A DNA stretch of 64,000 nt from STF1-184 sp050178795 (GCA_050178795.1 JBFXFT010000003.1:1-64000), one strand, 5' to 3'. Positions 41,902 through 50,085 are shown, numbered from the stretch's first letter. Notes: generated by a model not told the origin, from the sequence alone. Made by a program: numbers and translations.

Positions 41902-42721
41902 TTATTGCCCCCAAAAATAATTTTGCGTCATCATTTTTATTTTTGTAAATACATTGCACTGGTATGTTATATGCACCAGAAATGTTTAATATTTTAAAGT
42001 CTCGCGTCAAATATTCCTTTGGCGCAAAACCAACACAGTCCATTTCTGATACAAAGTCTACAATTAACTCATCGTGTCCCAGTTGAATTTTATTACTAAA
42101 TTTTTTAAATTGAGACTCCAACTCTTGAATGTTTAAATAACGAAGTTTGCTGCCAAAATCTTTAATAACAACTGGATAATTGTAACAATTTTCCGCATTA
42201 ATTAGGTTTCCAAAAGTAAAAAATACATAGTGCAAATTGCCAATAATTTGGCATTCAAGCGTGTCGCTCTTTGGTTGATTATAGTCTTTTAAAATGGCAA
42301 AATCACACTCGTTGTTTTCAACCGCTAAAATTGTCTCTTTGTTAGATAAATGATTTAAAACTCTTATATTGTAATTTGCAAAATTTTTAACATACGGTGC
42401 AAAATATTGCCTTGCTAAAATTTGAGAACAAGCAATAGTCAAAACTTTTTTGTGAGTTATTTTTCGCTTTAACTTGCCCTCTGCCAATGTAAGAGCACTT
42501 ATTGGTTTATTTACCTCATCTAAAAGTTCTTTGCCCTTTAATGTTAATACTAGTCCTCTTCTTGTCCTTTCAAAAAGTTTTACGTCTAATAACCCCTCTA
42601 ATTTTTTTAAAGACTGGCTAATAGCGCTTTGCGTTACATGCAACTCTTGAGAGGCTTTATTCATACTTCCGCAGGTCGCTACACTTACAAATATTTTATA
42701 TAATTCAAAATCAATATCCAT
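41882..42721 (-). CDS. LysR-family transcriptional regulator
   Basis: A 279-residue regulator. The N-terminal winged helix-turn-helix spans residues 1-60 (GSMNKASQELHVTQSAISQSLKKLE), followed by the usual TRRGLVLTLKGKELL linker region. The remaining ~190 residues form the periplasmic-binding-like effector domain (LTIACSQILARQYFAPYV, CDFAILKDYNQ, VSEMDCVGFAPKEYL). The effector is unknown. It has its own promoter upstream and is followed by the P-loop gene in an overlapping arrangement. It may control the divergent nitroreductase or the nucleoside-hydrolase operon just upstream, but no LysR box was located. Confidence 0.9.
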   Translation of the reverse strand: MDIDFELYKIFVSVATCGSMNKASQELHVTQSAISQSLKKLEGLLDVKLFERTRRGLVLTLKGKELLDEVNKPISALTLAEGKLKRKITHKKVLTIACSQILARQYFAPYVKNFANYNIRVLNHLSNKETILAVENNECDFAILKDYNQPKSDTLECQIIGNLHYVFFTFGNLINAENCYNYPVVIKDFGSKLRYLNIQELESQFKKFSNKIQLGHDELIVDFVSEMDCVGFAPKEYLTRDFKILNISGAYNIPVQCIYKNKNDDAKLFLGAINGKKCQ

Positions 42722-42741
42722 AACAAAAACTCCTTATAAGG

Positions 42742-42770
42742 ATATTAGCACATCTTAGTACTAAAAACAA
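42742..42770 (-). promoter_or_regulatory. LysR gene promoter, TTGTTT-17-TAATAT, extended -10
   Basis: On the minus strand, TTGTTT (42770-42765) and TGC-TAATAT (ending at 42742), just before AAGGAG and the ATG. Confidence 0.65.
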
Positions 42771-42815
42771 TACCCTATACAAAAAATAATTATGGGTTTG
42801 CATCTATAATTTTTA

Positions 42816-43517
42816 CTATTTTCCTAATTCGGAAACACCGTCTTTTGCAACTTGCTTTTTTAAAGTTTCAATTTCTTTTTTAAGTTCTGCATTCTCTAGT
42901 TTTTGCAAATAATAATCAGCATAAAAACTAACTCCAACAGCGACTGTATTTGTTACAAATTTGTCTTGTATGTATCCCTTCCCTTTTTCAACTGGTATGA
43001 CATTCACATTTATGTCTTCAAACCCTTCTAGTTCTTGCCTTGCTCTTGCTAGTTCTTCATAACTTATTTTTACAGTTCCAAATACGCAATCTTCATCCGT
43101 AATTCCTGCACTTTTAAAGCCCCTTGGCAAAATATTTACTATGTTCTTTTCCGTAATTGAAAGCCCTGTTTCTTGCTTCATTTCAAGGACAATTTGTTCC
43201 TTAGGTGTCATTCCAGGGTCAATTTTACCTGCTGGAAATTCAACAAGACGGCACCCAACAGTTGGACGATATTGATCTAATAAAACAAAGTGCTCTTTGC
43301 CTAATTTATCAACCGCGATAACCATAACTTCTACCACATCTGGCATGCTGTTACCGTTTTTCATATATGCCGTTTTATCTTTTGGCTTTCTACTAAAAAA
43401 TGTAAAAACCTTTTTTTGATTGTTGATGTTTGTAACTTCAAGTTCATAACAATAAACCTTCTTCTTGTCGCCAAACACCTCTTCTCTTATAAGTTTGCTA
43501 TCTACTATTTTTGCCAT
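42816..43517 (-). CDS. Nudix hydrolase-like protein with a degenerate Nudix box
   Basis: A 233-residue protein of the ADP-sugar/ADP-ribose pyrophosphatase type (LLDQYRPTVGCRLVEFPAGKID). The Nudix box at about residues 98-119 departs from the consensus: the Glu at the end of G-x5-E is Met (PGMTPKEQ), and R-E-x2-E-E reads L-E-M-K-Q-E, losing the Arg and one Glu. Catalysis may be weak or lost; it may instead bind a nucleotide-sugar. The C-terminus is a Lys/Glu coiled coil (about 205-228). Its start lies within the last codons of the nucleoside-hydrolase-like gene (20-base overlap), so the two are translationally linked. Confidence 0.78.
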   Translation of the reverse strand: MAKIVDSKLIREEVFGDKKKVYCYELEVTNINNQKKVFTFFSRKPKDKTAYMKNGNSMPDVVEVMVIAVDKLGKEHFVLLDQYRPTVGCRLVEFPAGKIDPGMTPKEQIVLEMKQETGLSITEKNIVNILPRGFKSAGITDEDCVFGTVKISYEELARARQELEGFEDINVNVIPVEKGKGYIQDKFVTNTVAVGVSFYADYYLQKLENAELKKEIETLKKQVAKDGVSELGK

Positions 43518-44595
43518 ATTCTTTTTCGTCCTCCCTTTGTCTTAAAAAATCTATGGTATTGTCTTTAAAAATTTTATAAATTGCTTCTTTATTTACTGGC
43601 TCTTTATAAATAAAATTGCCTAACGGTTTATCTAAAAAGTACTCAGAATATTGCTCTTGTGAAGCGACCAATGTTAATGGATCATATAGACAAAATTTTG
43701 ACATCTTTTCAAAAATATTTTTTGCAGCCATCAATTTTTCTTGTGGCTCTTTTAATGTGTTATAATTTGCAATTATTGCGTTTTGTTCCTCACTTTGCAC
43801 ACCAGTAAAAGTATTTAAAAACCAAGTTGGGGTTTGCCTTCCTAGTGAGTTACCGTCAAAACAGTTTATTATGAGTTTAACAAAAATGTTTCTTAACGAA
43901 TCATAAGTGTGAGTTCCTAAAATATGTCCTGTATTTTTCAAAGCATCATAAAAACTCTTACTAAAATTTATCTTATATACATCAAGCCTATTCATTATGT
44001 TTGTTTTAACTTTATTCTCTGCTAAAAAACCATAAACTATTTCTGCACTTATCATATCGTCTTTATTGTTTGCAGAATCGTCTGGCAAATAAACGCCATC
44101 TTTAAATTTTTCTAAATCTATTCCGCCTTGAATACTTACATTGTTAATTTTTTCTAAAAACAAATTTGGACTTGCGTTTATGAAGTTTGCTATGTCGGTC
44201 ATTTGTGCAATTATTAAAAGATTTAACGAGTGCGGTTTTGCTTTTTCAAAAGTTTCCTTTAAAAATTTTTGCGCATTTGTCAAAATTGCGTTATTTGCTT
44301 TATCCATAAGTGTTTTGGTGACGCCGTCCATTTGAAAAAGGTTATGCGAAACTTTTTCTTTGTCAGTAAATTCGGCTTTTTCGTCCCCAACACACACTGG
44401 CACATCTAAACCAAGTTCATTGCAAACCCCTTTTGTATATAGGGCACGCTTTTTTATTGTATCGGTGATGCCGTGCGTCACAATTATGCCTGCTAAGTCC
44501 AATAATTTTTCGTTTTTTAACGAACCCATTAAAATTAAATTGAGCAAATCGTCTATGTCTTTGTTTGGGTCAGTTACTACTATTAGTTTACTCAC
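43498..44595 (-). CDS. nucleoside-hydrolase-like protein
   Basis: A 365-residue protein starting at GTG with GGAG seven bases ahead. TDPNKDIDDLLNL (residues 8-20) corresponds to the DTDPGxDDxxAL calcium-site motif of inosine-uridine nucleoside hydrolases, keeping the paired Asp. GIIVTHG (~38) and the NVSIQGGIDL (~148) segments fit the fold. Near the C-terminus LYDPLTLV matches the HDPLA region, with Tyr replacing the usual His, so the catalytic set is altered. The family splits ribonucleosides to base and ribose. Overlap with the Nudix-like gene suggests they act on the same nucleoside or NAD-derived compound; this is inferred. Confidence 0.78.
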   Translation of the reverse strand: MSKLIVVTDPNKDIDDLLNLILMGSLKNEKLLDLAGIIVTHGITDTIKKRALYTKGVCNELGLDVPVCVGDEKAEFTDKEKVSHNLFQMDGVTKTLMDKANNAILTNAQKFLKETFEKAKPHSLNLLIIAQMTDIANFINASPNLFLEKINNVSIQGGIDLEKFKDGVYLPDDSANNKDDMISAEIVYGFLAENKVKTNIMNRLDVYKINFSKSFYDALKNTGHILGTHTYDSLRNIFVKLIINCFDGNSLGRQTPTWFLNTFTGVQSEEQNAIIANYNTLKEPQEKLMAAKNIFEKMSKFCLYDPLTLVASQEQYSEYFLDKPLGNFIYKEPVNKEAIYKIFKDNTIDFLRQREDEKEYGKNSR

Positions 44596-44861
44596 TTTTT
44601 TCTCCTTAGTCCACAGTTTTTTGGTGTATTTATTTTAATAAATAATACCCACATAGACATATTATCACTGTAAAATAAGGGTGCATATAGCCATTAACTT
44701 AACCCTAAATTAGAATTTCTAAACACTGGTTTTTTTGTATCATTTTTAGTAAAAATTTTTAATACTAAAAATAAAATATATGTCAAAACGCTAGTTTTTT
44801 TATCAAATTGTTGTTATAATATTATAACTAAATATATTTTTATAAAGGAGGTAACGTTTTT

Positions 44862-45461
44862 ATGAATAATAAATTATTTGACGCCTTAAATACGCGTCGT
44901 AGCAGATATATGTTAAGTAAAAAAAGCACGCTTTCAAATGAAGAACTTGAAACTCTACTACAAAATGCACTAAAACTTACGCCAAGTGCTTTTAACTCGC
45001 AAGCGGGTAAAATTGTGCTATTATTAAACGATAATCACACTAAATTATGGGAAATTGTAAAGGGCACATTAAAAAAACTTGTAAGTCAAGAGCAATGGGC
45101 TCAAACCGAGAGCAAAGTAAATGCTTTTGAAAAAGCCTATGGTACAGTGTTATTTTTTGAAGATATGGACATAATTGAAAACTTACAAACAAAGTTTCCA
45201 ACATACAAAGAAACATTCAGTATTTGGTCTGACGAACAAGCAGGAATGCTACAACTTTCGGTATGGGTAAGTTTGTCAGAGAATAATATGGGTGCAAGTT
45301 TACAACACTATAATCCTATAATTGATGACGAGGTAAAAGAAACCTTTAACTTGCCAAAAAATTGGAAATTGATGGCTCAAATGCCATTTGGTGTAAGCCT
45401 AGAAGAACCTGCAGAAAAGCCAAAACTACCGATTAGTGAACGATTAATAATAAAAAAATAA
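44862..45461 (+). CDS. nitroreductase-family protein
   Basis: A 199-residue FMN enzyme of the nitroreductase family, the YdgI/Hbn1-like group. FDALNTRRSRYML (residues 4-16) is the N-terminal FMN-binding segment with the R-R-S/T pattern. LTPSAFNSQAGKIV (~42) is the second FMN contact, and LMAQMPFGVSLEEP near the C-terminus is the third. Such enzymes reduce nitro, quinone or unsaturated compounds with NAD(P)H. GGAGG lies ahead of the ATG and TATAAT about 45 bases upstream. It is divergent from the nucleoside-hydrolase operon and could be a target of the LysR regulator there. Confidence 0.88.
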   Translation: MNNKLFDALNTRRSRYMLSKKSTLSNEELETLLQNALKLTPSAFNSQAGKIVLLLNDNHTKLWEIVKGTLKKLVSQEQWAQTESKVNAFEKAYGTVLFFEDMDIIENLQTKFPTYKETFSIWSDEQAGMLQLSVWVSLSENNMGASLQHYNPIIDDEVKETFNLPKNWKLMAQMPFGVSLEEPAEKPKLPISERLIIKK

Positions 45462-45465
45462 TCAA

Positions 45466-45494
45466 ATAAAAAACTAGCAAACGCTAGTTTTTTT
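45466..45494. terminator. bidirectional terminator
   Basis: Stem AAAAACTAGC/GCTAGTTTTTT around AAAC, between the convergent nitroreductase and metK genes. Confidence 0.88.
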
Positions 45495-45535
45495 GTGCTT
45501 AAAATTACTAAAATAATGTTTTTAAAAAATTAATT

Positions 45536-46696
45536 CTACACTAAAATATTCAAAAGTTTGTCCTTCAAATCAAGTCTTTCCCAAGGGTAATCGCATACTC
45601 CAAAATGCGCTACTTTTGCCGTTTGAAAATATATTGGACTTTTCAAATTTAGGTTATTTATTATCGCTTTTGGTCTTAAATCCACCAATTTTTTTATTAA
45701 ATTTTCAACTGTTTTTTCGTCATGTTTTTTATTTGTTTGAGTGCCGAAAAACTCCACATTAAAGGATAGTGGTTGCGCCTTTCCTATTGCATAACAAAGC
45801 GAAACCTCACACTTTTTTGCCAGTTTTGCAGCAACTATATTTTTTGCAATGTATCTACATATATAAGCGCCTGACCTGTCTACTTTGCTTGGGTCTTTTC
45901 CGCTATATGCACCGCCACCTTGCCTGCAAATTGTGCCATAACTATCCACCTGTAACTTTCTTCCAGTGACCCCTGTATCTGCCTCATAACCACCAAGCAC
46001 AAAACGACCGCTTGGGTTTATTAAAATTTGAGTTTTATTTAAGTCATAATCTTTAAAAACTGGGTCAATTACAAACTTTTTAACCTCTTCTCTTAACTTA
46101 TCTAAACTCAAACTTTCCTTGTGCTGGGTTGAGACCAAAATGTTTAAAATTTTTACATTTTTATCTTCAAATTGAACTGTAACCTGGCTCTTGCCGTCTG
46201 GCATAAGCCCATCTATTATTTTTTGTTCTCTAACTTGGGTTAGCCTATTAGTTAAGCCCTTTGCAAGTACAAAACTAAGTGGCATAAGTTCTTCTGTCTC
46301 GTCACAAGCATAGCCATACATTATGCCTTGGTCCCCTGCCCCTTGGCCATCATTTTCATCTAGCGAGTTTTGCTCCCTCGCCTCAAAACTTTTGGCAACA
46401 CTCGCAGAAATGTCTGGGCTTTGACTATTTACTAGCACCTCAACTTTCAAATTATCTACTTCATACCCAAGTTGCTTGACCGTGTCTTTTACAATTTTTT
46501 CATAGTCTGGTTTATGTATTGAAGTTATTTCCCCACTAACTATTATTTTGTTTTTTGTCGCCATAACTTCACACGCAACTCTTGCCTCACTATCAGACTT
46601 TAAGCAGTCGTCTAAAACCGCATCGGCTATTATGTCGCAAACCTTGTCTGGGTGACCTGATGTAACACTCTCGCTAGTATAAATTTTTGTATTCAT
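45536..46696 (-). CDS. metK: S-adenosylmethionine synthetase
   Basis: MetK, 386 residues, full length. It joins methionine and ATP to make SAM. Visible landmarks are GHPDKVCD at residues 14-21 (ATP-binding His), the loop GQGAGDQGIMYGYA near 115, GGYEADTGVTGRK near 234, and GGGAYSGKDPSKVDRS near 258. The protein is cytosolic and homotetrameric in the family. Its promoter, SAM-I riboswitch and leader terminator lie directly upstream, so expression falls as SAM rises. AAGGAG precedes the ATG. Confidence 0.97.
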   Translation of the reverse strand: MNTKIYTSESVTSGHPDKVCDIIADAVLDDCLKSDSEARVACEVMATKNKIIVSGEITSIHKPDYEKIVKDTVKQLGYEVDNLKVEVLVNSQSPDISASVAKSFEAREQNSLDENDGQGAGDQGIMYGYACDETEELMPLSFVLAKGLTNRLTQVREQKIIDGLMPDGKSQVTVQFEDKNVKILNILVSTQHKESLSLDKLREEVKKFVIDPVFKDYDLNKTQILINPSGRFVLGGYEADTGVTGRKLQVDSYGTICRQGGGAYSGKDPSKVDRSGAYICRYIAKNIVAAKLAKKCEVSLCYAIGKAQPLSFNVEFFGTQTNKKHDEKTVENLIKKLVDLRPKAIINNLNLKSPIYFQTAKVAHFGVCDYPWERLDLKDKLLNILV

Positions 46697-46734
46697 TAAA
46701 AAACTCCTTATGTTATTTTAACCATAAAGAGCCA

Positions 46735-46763
46735 ATGAAAAACCCATCGTTTGATGGGCTTTA
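46735..46763 (-). terminator. metK riboswitch expression-platform terminator
   Basis: On the minus strand, AAGCCCATC, loop AAAC, GATGGGTTTTT. Its left arm CCCATC can instead pair with the GATGGG of the aptamer's closing strand (46784-46779), giving the antiterminator. Confidence 0.88.
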
Positions 46764-46776
46764 AACAATAAAAAAC

Positions 46777-46862
46777 AACCCATCATTCAGGCCTTAGCAC
46801 CTTGTAATTTTACAGGTTGCTGTGTGGTCAACGAGCCTTGTCTCTCGCACACTCTTTATGGT
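46777..46862 (-). promoter_or_regulatory. SAM-I (S-box) riboswitch aptamer of metK
   Basis: The minus-strand leader has the S-box core: AAAGAG, GAGAGACAAGGC, TTGACC, CAGCAACCTG, CAAGGTGCTAAGGCC, in the right order and spacing. The closing helix P1 is AACCAT with ATGGGTT (one bulged G). When SAM is bound, P1 holds GATGGG and the terminator forms; without SAM, GATGGG pairs with the terminator's left arm. Transcription should begin at about 46862, exactly at the 5' side of P1. Confidence 0.92.
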
Positions 46863-46868
46863 TATTTT

Positions 46869-46897
46869 ATTATAAAATTTTATTGATATTTTGTCAA
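46869..46897 (-). promoter_or_regulatory. metK promoter, TTGACA-17-TATAAT
   Basis: On the minus strand, TTGACA (46897-46892), 17 bases, TATAAT (46874-46869). Perfect consensus. Confidence 0.9.
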
Positions 46898-46914
46898 ATT
46901 AAATAGGGTAAATT

Positions 46915-47667
46915 TTAGTTTTTTATTACAATATTTTTACTATTTTTTAATGCACTTGCGGCTTCCTCATCTAAATAGATTATTGCATTAGGATGTGTTT
47001 GCAAAATTGAGGCTGGGCAAGTGTTACACATTGTACCTTCTATCATCATTTTTACAGCGCTAGCCTTTGTTAAACCAGTTGCAATTAAAATAACTTCCTT
47101 TGCATTTAAAATGTTTTTAAGCCCCATAGTAATTGCCCTTGTTGGCACCTCTTCTTTAGAGTTAAAATTGCGAGCATTTGCCTCTATGGTGCTGTTTGAC
47201 AAATTTACTACGTGGGTGGTGATGCTGACAAGTGTATTTGGCTCATTAAAGCCTATATGTCCGTTTACACCTAACCCCAAAATTTGTATGTCAATATTGT
47301 GTTTTTCAAGCAGTGCGTCATAACGAGCGCACTCTTTTTCTAAATTACTTGCTACACCATTTGGAATATTTGCATTTTTTAAGTTTATATCTATATGATT
47401 AAATAGGTTTTTCATCATATAGTAGTGATAACTATTTACATCATTCTTTTTTAAGCCAACATATTCGTCCAAATTGAAGGTTGTAACGCCTTTATAACTA
47501 GTCTTGTTTTGACTATAATCCTCAATTAAATTTTTATAAAGAGGCATCGGTGTGGAACCAGTTGGAAATCCAAGTGTACAATTTGGGTTTTTGCAAACTT
47601 CTTCTATAATTTGTCTTGAAACATCTTTAAACAGTTTTTCTTTGTCGGCATAAATGTAAATTTTCAT
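46915..47667 (-). CDS. nagB: glucosamine-6-phosphate deaminase
   Basis: NagB, 250 residues. It converts glucosamine 6-phosphate to fructose 6-phosphate and ammonia in amino-sugar use. Landmarks: GFPTGSTPMPLYKNLI near residue 33 (phosphate-binding loop), FNLDEYVGL near 64 (catalytic Asp), and LGLGVNGHIGFNEP near 131 (catalytic Asp/His loop). Length and order match the short bacterial form without the allosteric C-terminal extension. It follows the Thg1-like gene by 49 bases on the same strand and may be cotranscribed with it. No nagA or PTS gene is in the window. Confidence 0.95.
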   Translation of the reverse strand: MKIYIYADKEKLFKDVSRQIIEEVCKNPNCTLGFPTGSTPMPLYKNLIEDYSQNKTSYKGVTTFNLDEYVGLKKNDVNSYHYYMMKNLFNHIDINLKNANIPNGVASNLEKECARYDALLEKHNIDIQILGLGVNGHIGFNEPNTLVSITTHVVNLSNSTIEANARNFNSKEEVPTRAITMGLKNILNAKEVILIATGLTKASAVKMMIEGTMCNTCPASILQTHPNAIIYLDEEAASALKNSKNIVIKN

Positions 47668-47716
47668 AAGTCTTCTTCTTTTAATTTATATTGCGTTTTT
47701 ATTATAGCACTGCGTA

Positions 47717-48409
47717 TTATTTTTTTGTTACTTTTTTTGTTTTTTTGTTAAAAGGCTTTTTAATAAAGTCAATTTTTGCGCCATTAACCATTAAAATAAA
47801 TTTAGATAAATCGGTATTAGGCTTTAACCTATAATCTTTGCCACTTTTTACAATAAATGTGCCAAGTTTTTGCAAAGCAGTTTCATTTGCTATTTCTAAC
47901 TTGTAGTCAAGTCTTGCTTGTTTACTACCAAGTTGACGCCAGTAAAAATATTTGTTTAAGTCTCCACTAGCGACATTAAATGATTTGCCAGCAAAAATAC
48001 AATTTTTAATTAGTTCATCATAATTACTTGAGCCGTTAATGTTTTTTTGCAACTCATCAACTAAAAAGAGCGTAGCCATACTCGCAAATTTTGAAGTAAG
48101 TTTTTGAACCCTGTTACCATCGTTCTTTGTTTCTTCATCTCCCCTTAGTAAAAATGAAATTTCGTCGGCAAAAGTGTAGGACATTAAAACATCTTCATAC
48201 TTTTTCATTATTGCAATTGCTGTATCAACCATGGCTTTAAGGTAAATTGGGTCATATTTGAGTCCAGCATTTTTTAAATATTTAGAACTAAATTTAACGC
48301 CGTCTACCCTAACTACAATAAAGTCTGTCCCTGCTAAAACTACATCTGTTTTTTCTTCATTTTTTGCAAAGCGTTGTTCATAACGCGAATATTCACCACT
48401 GTATCCCAA
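47717..48409 (-). CDS. Thg1-like 3'-5' RNA polymerase (tRNA-His guanylyltransferase family)
   Basis: The longer frame opens at 48430, but its codons cover the ribosome site GGGAGG; the TTG at 48409, six bases after it, is the start (230 aa). Motifs of the Thg1 superfamily are RVDGVKF (metal-binding Asp36) and SYTFADEISF (Asp82/Glu83), then KLTSKFASMATLF. Thg1 adds nucleotides in the reverse 3'-5' direction. Bacterial Thg1-like proteins repair 5'-truncated tRNAs; in bacteria the G-1 of tRNA(His) is normally encoded. This copy has RVDGVKF where classical Thg1 has RIDGRGF, so it is of the TLP type. It is sporadic in bacteria and was probably acquired by transfer. Confidence 0.85.
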   Translation of the reverse strand: MGYSGEYSRYEQRFAKNEEKTDVVLAGTDFIVVRVDGVKFSSKYLKNAGLKYDPIYLKAMVDTAIAIMKKYEDVLMSYTFADEISFLLRGDEETKNDGNRVQKLTSKFASMATLFLVDELQKNINGSSNYDELIKNCIFAGKSFNVASGDLNKYFYWRQLGSKQARLDYKLEIANETALQKLGTFIVKSGKDYRLKPNTDLSKFILMVNGAKIDFIKKPFNKKTKKVTKK

Positions 48410-48445
48410 AGCACACCTCCCTTTAGGCAATGTTTTTACGCCTCA

Positions 48446-48474
48446 ATGATATAACTTTTATTTAATAATGTCAA
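48446..48474 (-). promoter_or_regulatory. Thg1-like gene promoter, TTGACA-17-TATCAT
   Basis: On the minus strand, TTGACA (48474-48469), 17 bases, TATCAT (48451-48446), about 30 bases ahead of the ribosome site. Confidence 0.82.
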
Positions 48475-48517
48475 TTTTAAAGCCAAAATTGAAAATGATA
48501 AAATTTTATTTTTAATA

Positions 48518-48546
48518 TTGCAAAAATAACTAAATTGTGTTAGTCT
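48518..48546 (+). promoter_or_regulatory. promoter, TTGCAA-17-TAGTCT, extended -10
   Basis: TTGCAA at 48518-48523 and TGT-TAGTCT ending at 48546. The ATG at 48553 falls at the predicted transcription start and has no Shine-Dalgarno, which suggests a leaderless message. Confidence 0.55.
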
Positions 48547-48552
48547 CTTATT

Positions 48553-49716
48553 ATGGGTAAAAAAGATAGAGACCTAATTATAGGCAACAACATTATAATA
48601 ACCGAAAAAGGTAATGACAGAGTTAAGGTTGATAACTCGTCTTATCATATAGTTGAAAATGGTCGCGGTAAAAGATCAAAGTTTTGGTTAAGTAAACAAA
48701 ATGGAGATAAGCTTGAAAATTTATATCTTTTTAAACAAAACTTAATATCGGTTTCACGTGAAGATATTGGCGAGTTATTTTATTACTTGTTATCAAAACA
48801 AGTTAAAGCCCCTGCTGTAGAGTGTCACTTAGCCAAGTATCAAAGGAAAGATGGTTCTATTGAATGTGGCATACTATCAAAAAACTATAAAACCAAAGAT
48901 TCTATTGTTGAAATATCTGGAAAGTCTATACTTTTACAATATGCAGATAAATATTTTGACAACAATAACGGCAAAAAAGTTCAACTTTCAAATTGCGTAA
49001 ATTCTTATATGGACGCAATCAAATATTTATATGCTGATAGCAAAATAGATTATAAAGATTTAAGAGATTCACTAGTTCAACAAGTCATTTTGGATTACTT
49101 ATATCACCAAAATGATAGGCACTGGGGCAACATTACATTTTTAATGGACGAGGAAATAGGTCCATCATCAATTAGAGTTGCGGACTCCTATGACAACGGT
49201 AATATGTTTTTGCTTAACAAAGATATATTTAAGATAAATCAATATTTAACACAAATTAATGGCGGCGACAAGTTATTTACAGACGCATTTTTTGCCGAAA
49301 CAAAAAAGAATGTTCCACTATTTGCAATAAGTATTCCAACGGTAAATAAAATGTATGGCAACGAGTCTGAGTCCAAGTCTTATGACTGCCTTGAACCTTG
49401 CCAAAAGGAAATACCTTTTGCGATTGATATAGCAAAAGAGTTACTAAAAAACCCTGAAATGAAAATGTTTTATGAAAATGTAAAAAATAACACCGACATA
49501 ATGGAAGCGGTTGCGGAAATGTCTCAAACAGAGGAAATGCCAAAAGGACTTGAAGAACTTTCTCAACTTATTTTCGAAAATAGAACTGCAAAAATTGATG
49601 AGGCTATGCTAAACCTTGTGGCAAGAAAAGAAGCAAAAGAGCAAGCCAAACTTTCAGAAAATGCCTTCACCCATTTTAATGAAGTAAATAGCGATTTAGG
49701 GAGGGAGATAAGATGA
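48553..49716 (+). CDS. HipA-like Ser/Thr kinase (HipT-like, lacking the N-terminal subdomain)
   Basis: A 387-residue protein with the HipA/PI3K-like kinase signature: DYLYHQNDRHWGNITF near residue 185 (N-x-DRH-x2-N, catalytic Asp and metal-binding Asn) and IRVADSYDNGNMF near 217 (A-x-x-YD, the metal-binding Asp). The N-terminal part gives a beta-rich lobe with KFWLSKQ as a possible ATP-contacting Lys. The ~100-residue N-subdomain of full-length HipA is not present, but a 106-residue protein follows with a four-base overlap (ATGA). HipA-type kinases phosphorylate tRNA synthetases or other targets and act as toxins with a partner. No HipB-like DNA-binding antitoxin is adjacent. The message seems to be leaderless. 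Confidence 0.78.
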   Translation: MGKKDRDLIIGNNIIITEKGNDRVKVDNSSYHIVENGRGKRSKFWLSKQNGDKLENLYLFKQNLISVSREDIGELFYYLLSKQVKAPAVECHLAKYQRKDGSIECGILSKNYKTKDSIVEISGKSILLQYADKYFDNNNGKKVQLSNCVNSYMDAIKYLYADSKIDYKDLRDSLVQQVILDYLYHQNDRHWGNITFLMDEEIGPSSIRVADSYDNGNMFLLNKDIFKINQYLTQINGGDKLFTDAFFAETKKNVPLFAISIPTVNKMYGNESESKSYDCLEPCQKEIPFAIDIAKELLKNPEMKMFYENVKNNTDIMEAVAEMSQTEEMPKGLEELSQLIFENRTAKIDEAMLNLVARKEAKEQAKLSENAFTHFNEVNSDLGREIR

Positions 49717-50033
49717 AAATAAATTATTACTATAAAGATATTAAACTCGGCACTCTAACCTATAAACAACACACATACATTTATGTTTCGGACCTAGAAA
49801 ACGAGGCGATAGCACTGCAAAAACACCCTCTTATGAAATTTTACACCCTAGCAAATAGTCATAAAAACAAAAGCCAAACCTTGTTTAAAGAATTTACTGA
49901 ATTTTTAGAGGCTACCAACCGTAAAGACATAATTGAAAGGGCAAAAATAAAAGAAAAGGACAGCGCTTTTACTAAACTTTACAAGTTTGCAAAACTAAAT
50001 CAAGATACGAGCGAGTTTTATATTAAAGCATAA
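49713..50033 (+). CDS. small protein resembling the HipA N-terminal subdomain (HipS-like)
   Basis: A 106-residue soluble protein overlapping the kinase stop by four bases. The first 25 residues form a beta hairpin (YYYKDIKLGTLTYKQHTYIYVSD) similar to the GxLxxxxxxxYxFxY opening of HipA, and the C-terminal half (LFKEFTEFLEATNRKDIIERA, DSAFTKLYKFA) is helical like the HipA N-subdomain. In HipBST systems that subdomain is a separate protein, HipS, which restrains the kinase HipT. Here the order is kinase first. The assignment is inferred from position, size and weak pattern; a short unrelated partner protein remains possible. Confidence 0.55.
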   Translation: MKINYYYKDIKLGTLTYKQHTYIYVSDLENEAIALQKHPLMKFYTLANSHKNKSQTLFKEFTEFLEATNRKDIIERAKIKEKDSAFTKLYKFAKLNQDTSEFYIKA

Positions 50034-50054
50034 AAAATTGTAAATTAATTACAT

Positions 50055-50085
50055 TAAAAAACCGTGCTAGCTGCACGGCTTTTTT
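50055..50085. terminator. bidirectional terminator
   Basis: Stem AAAAACCGTGC/GCACGGCTTTTT (one bulge) around TAGCT, between convergent genes. Confidence 0.85.
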
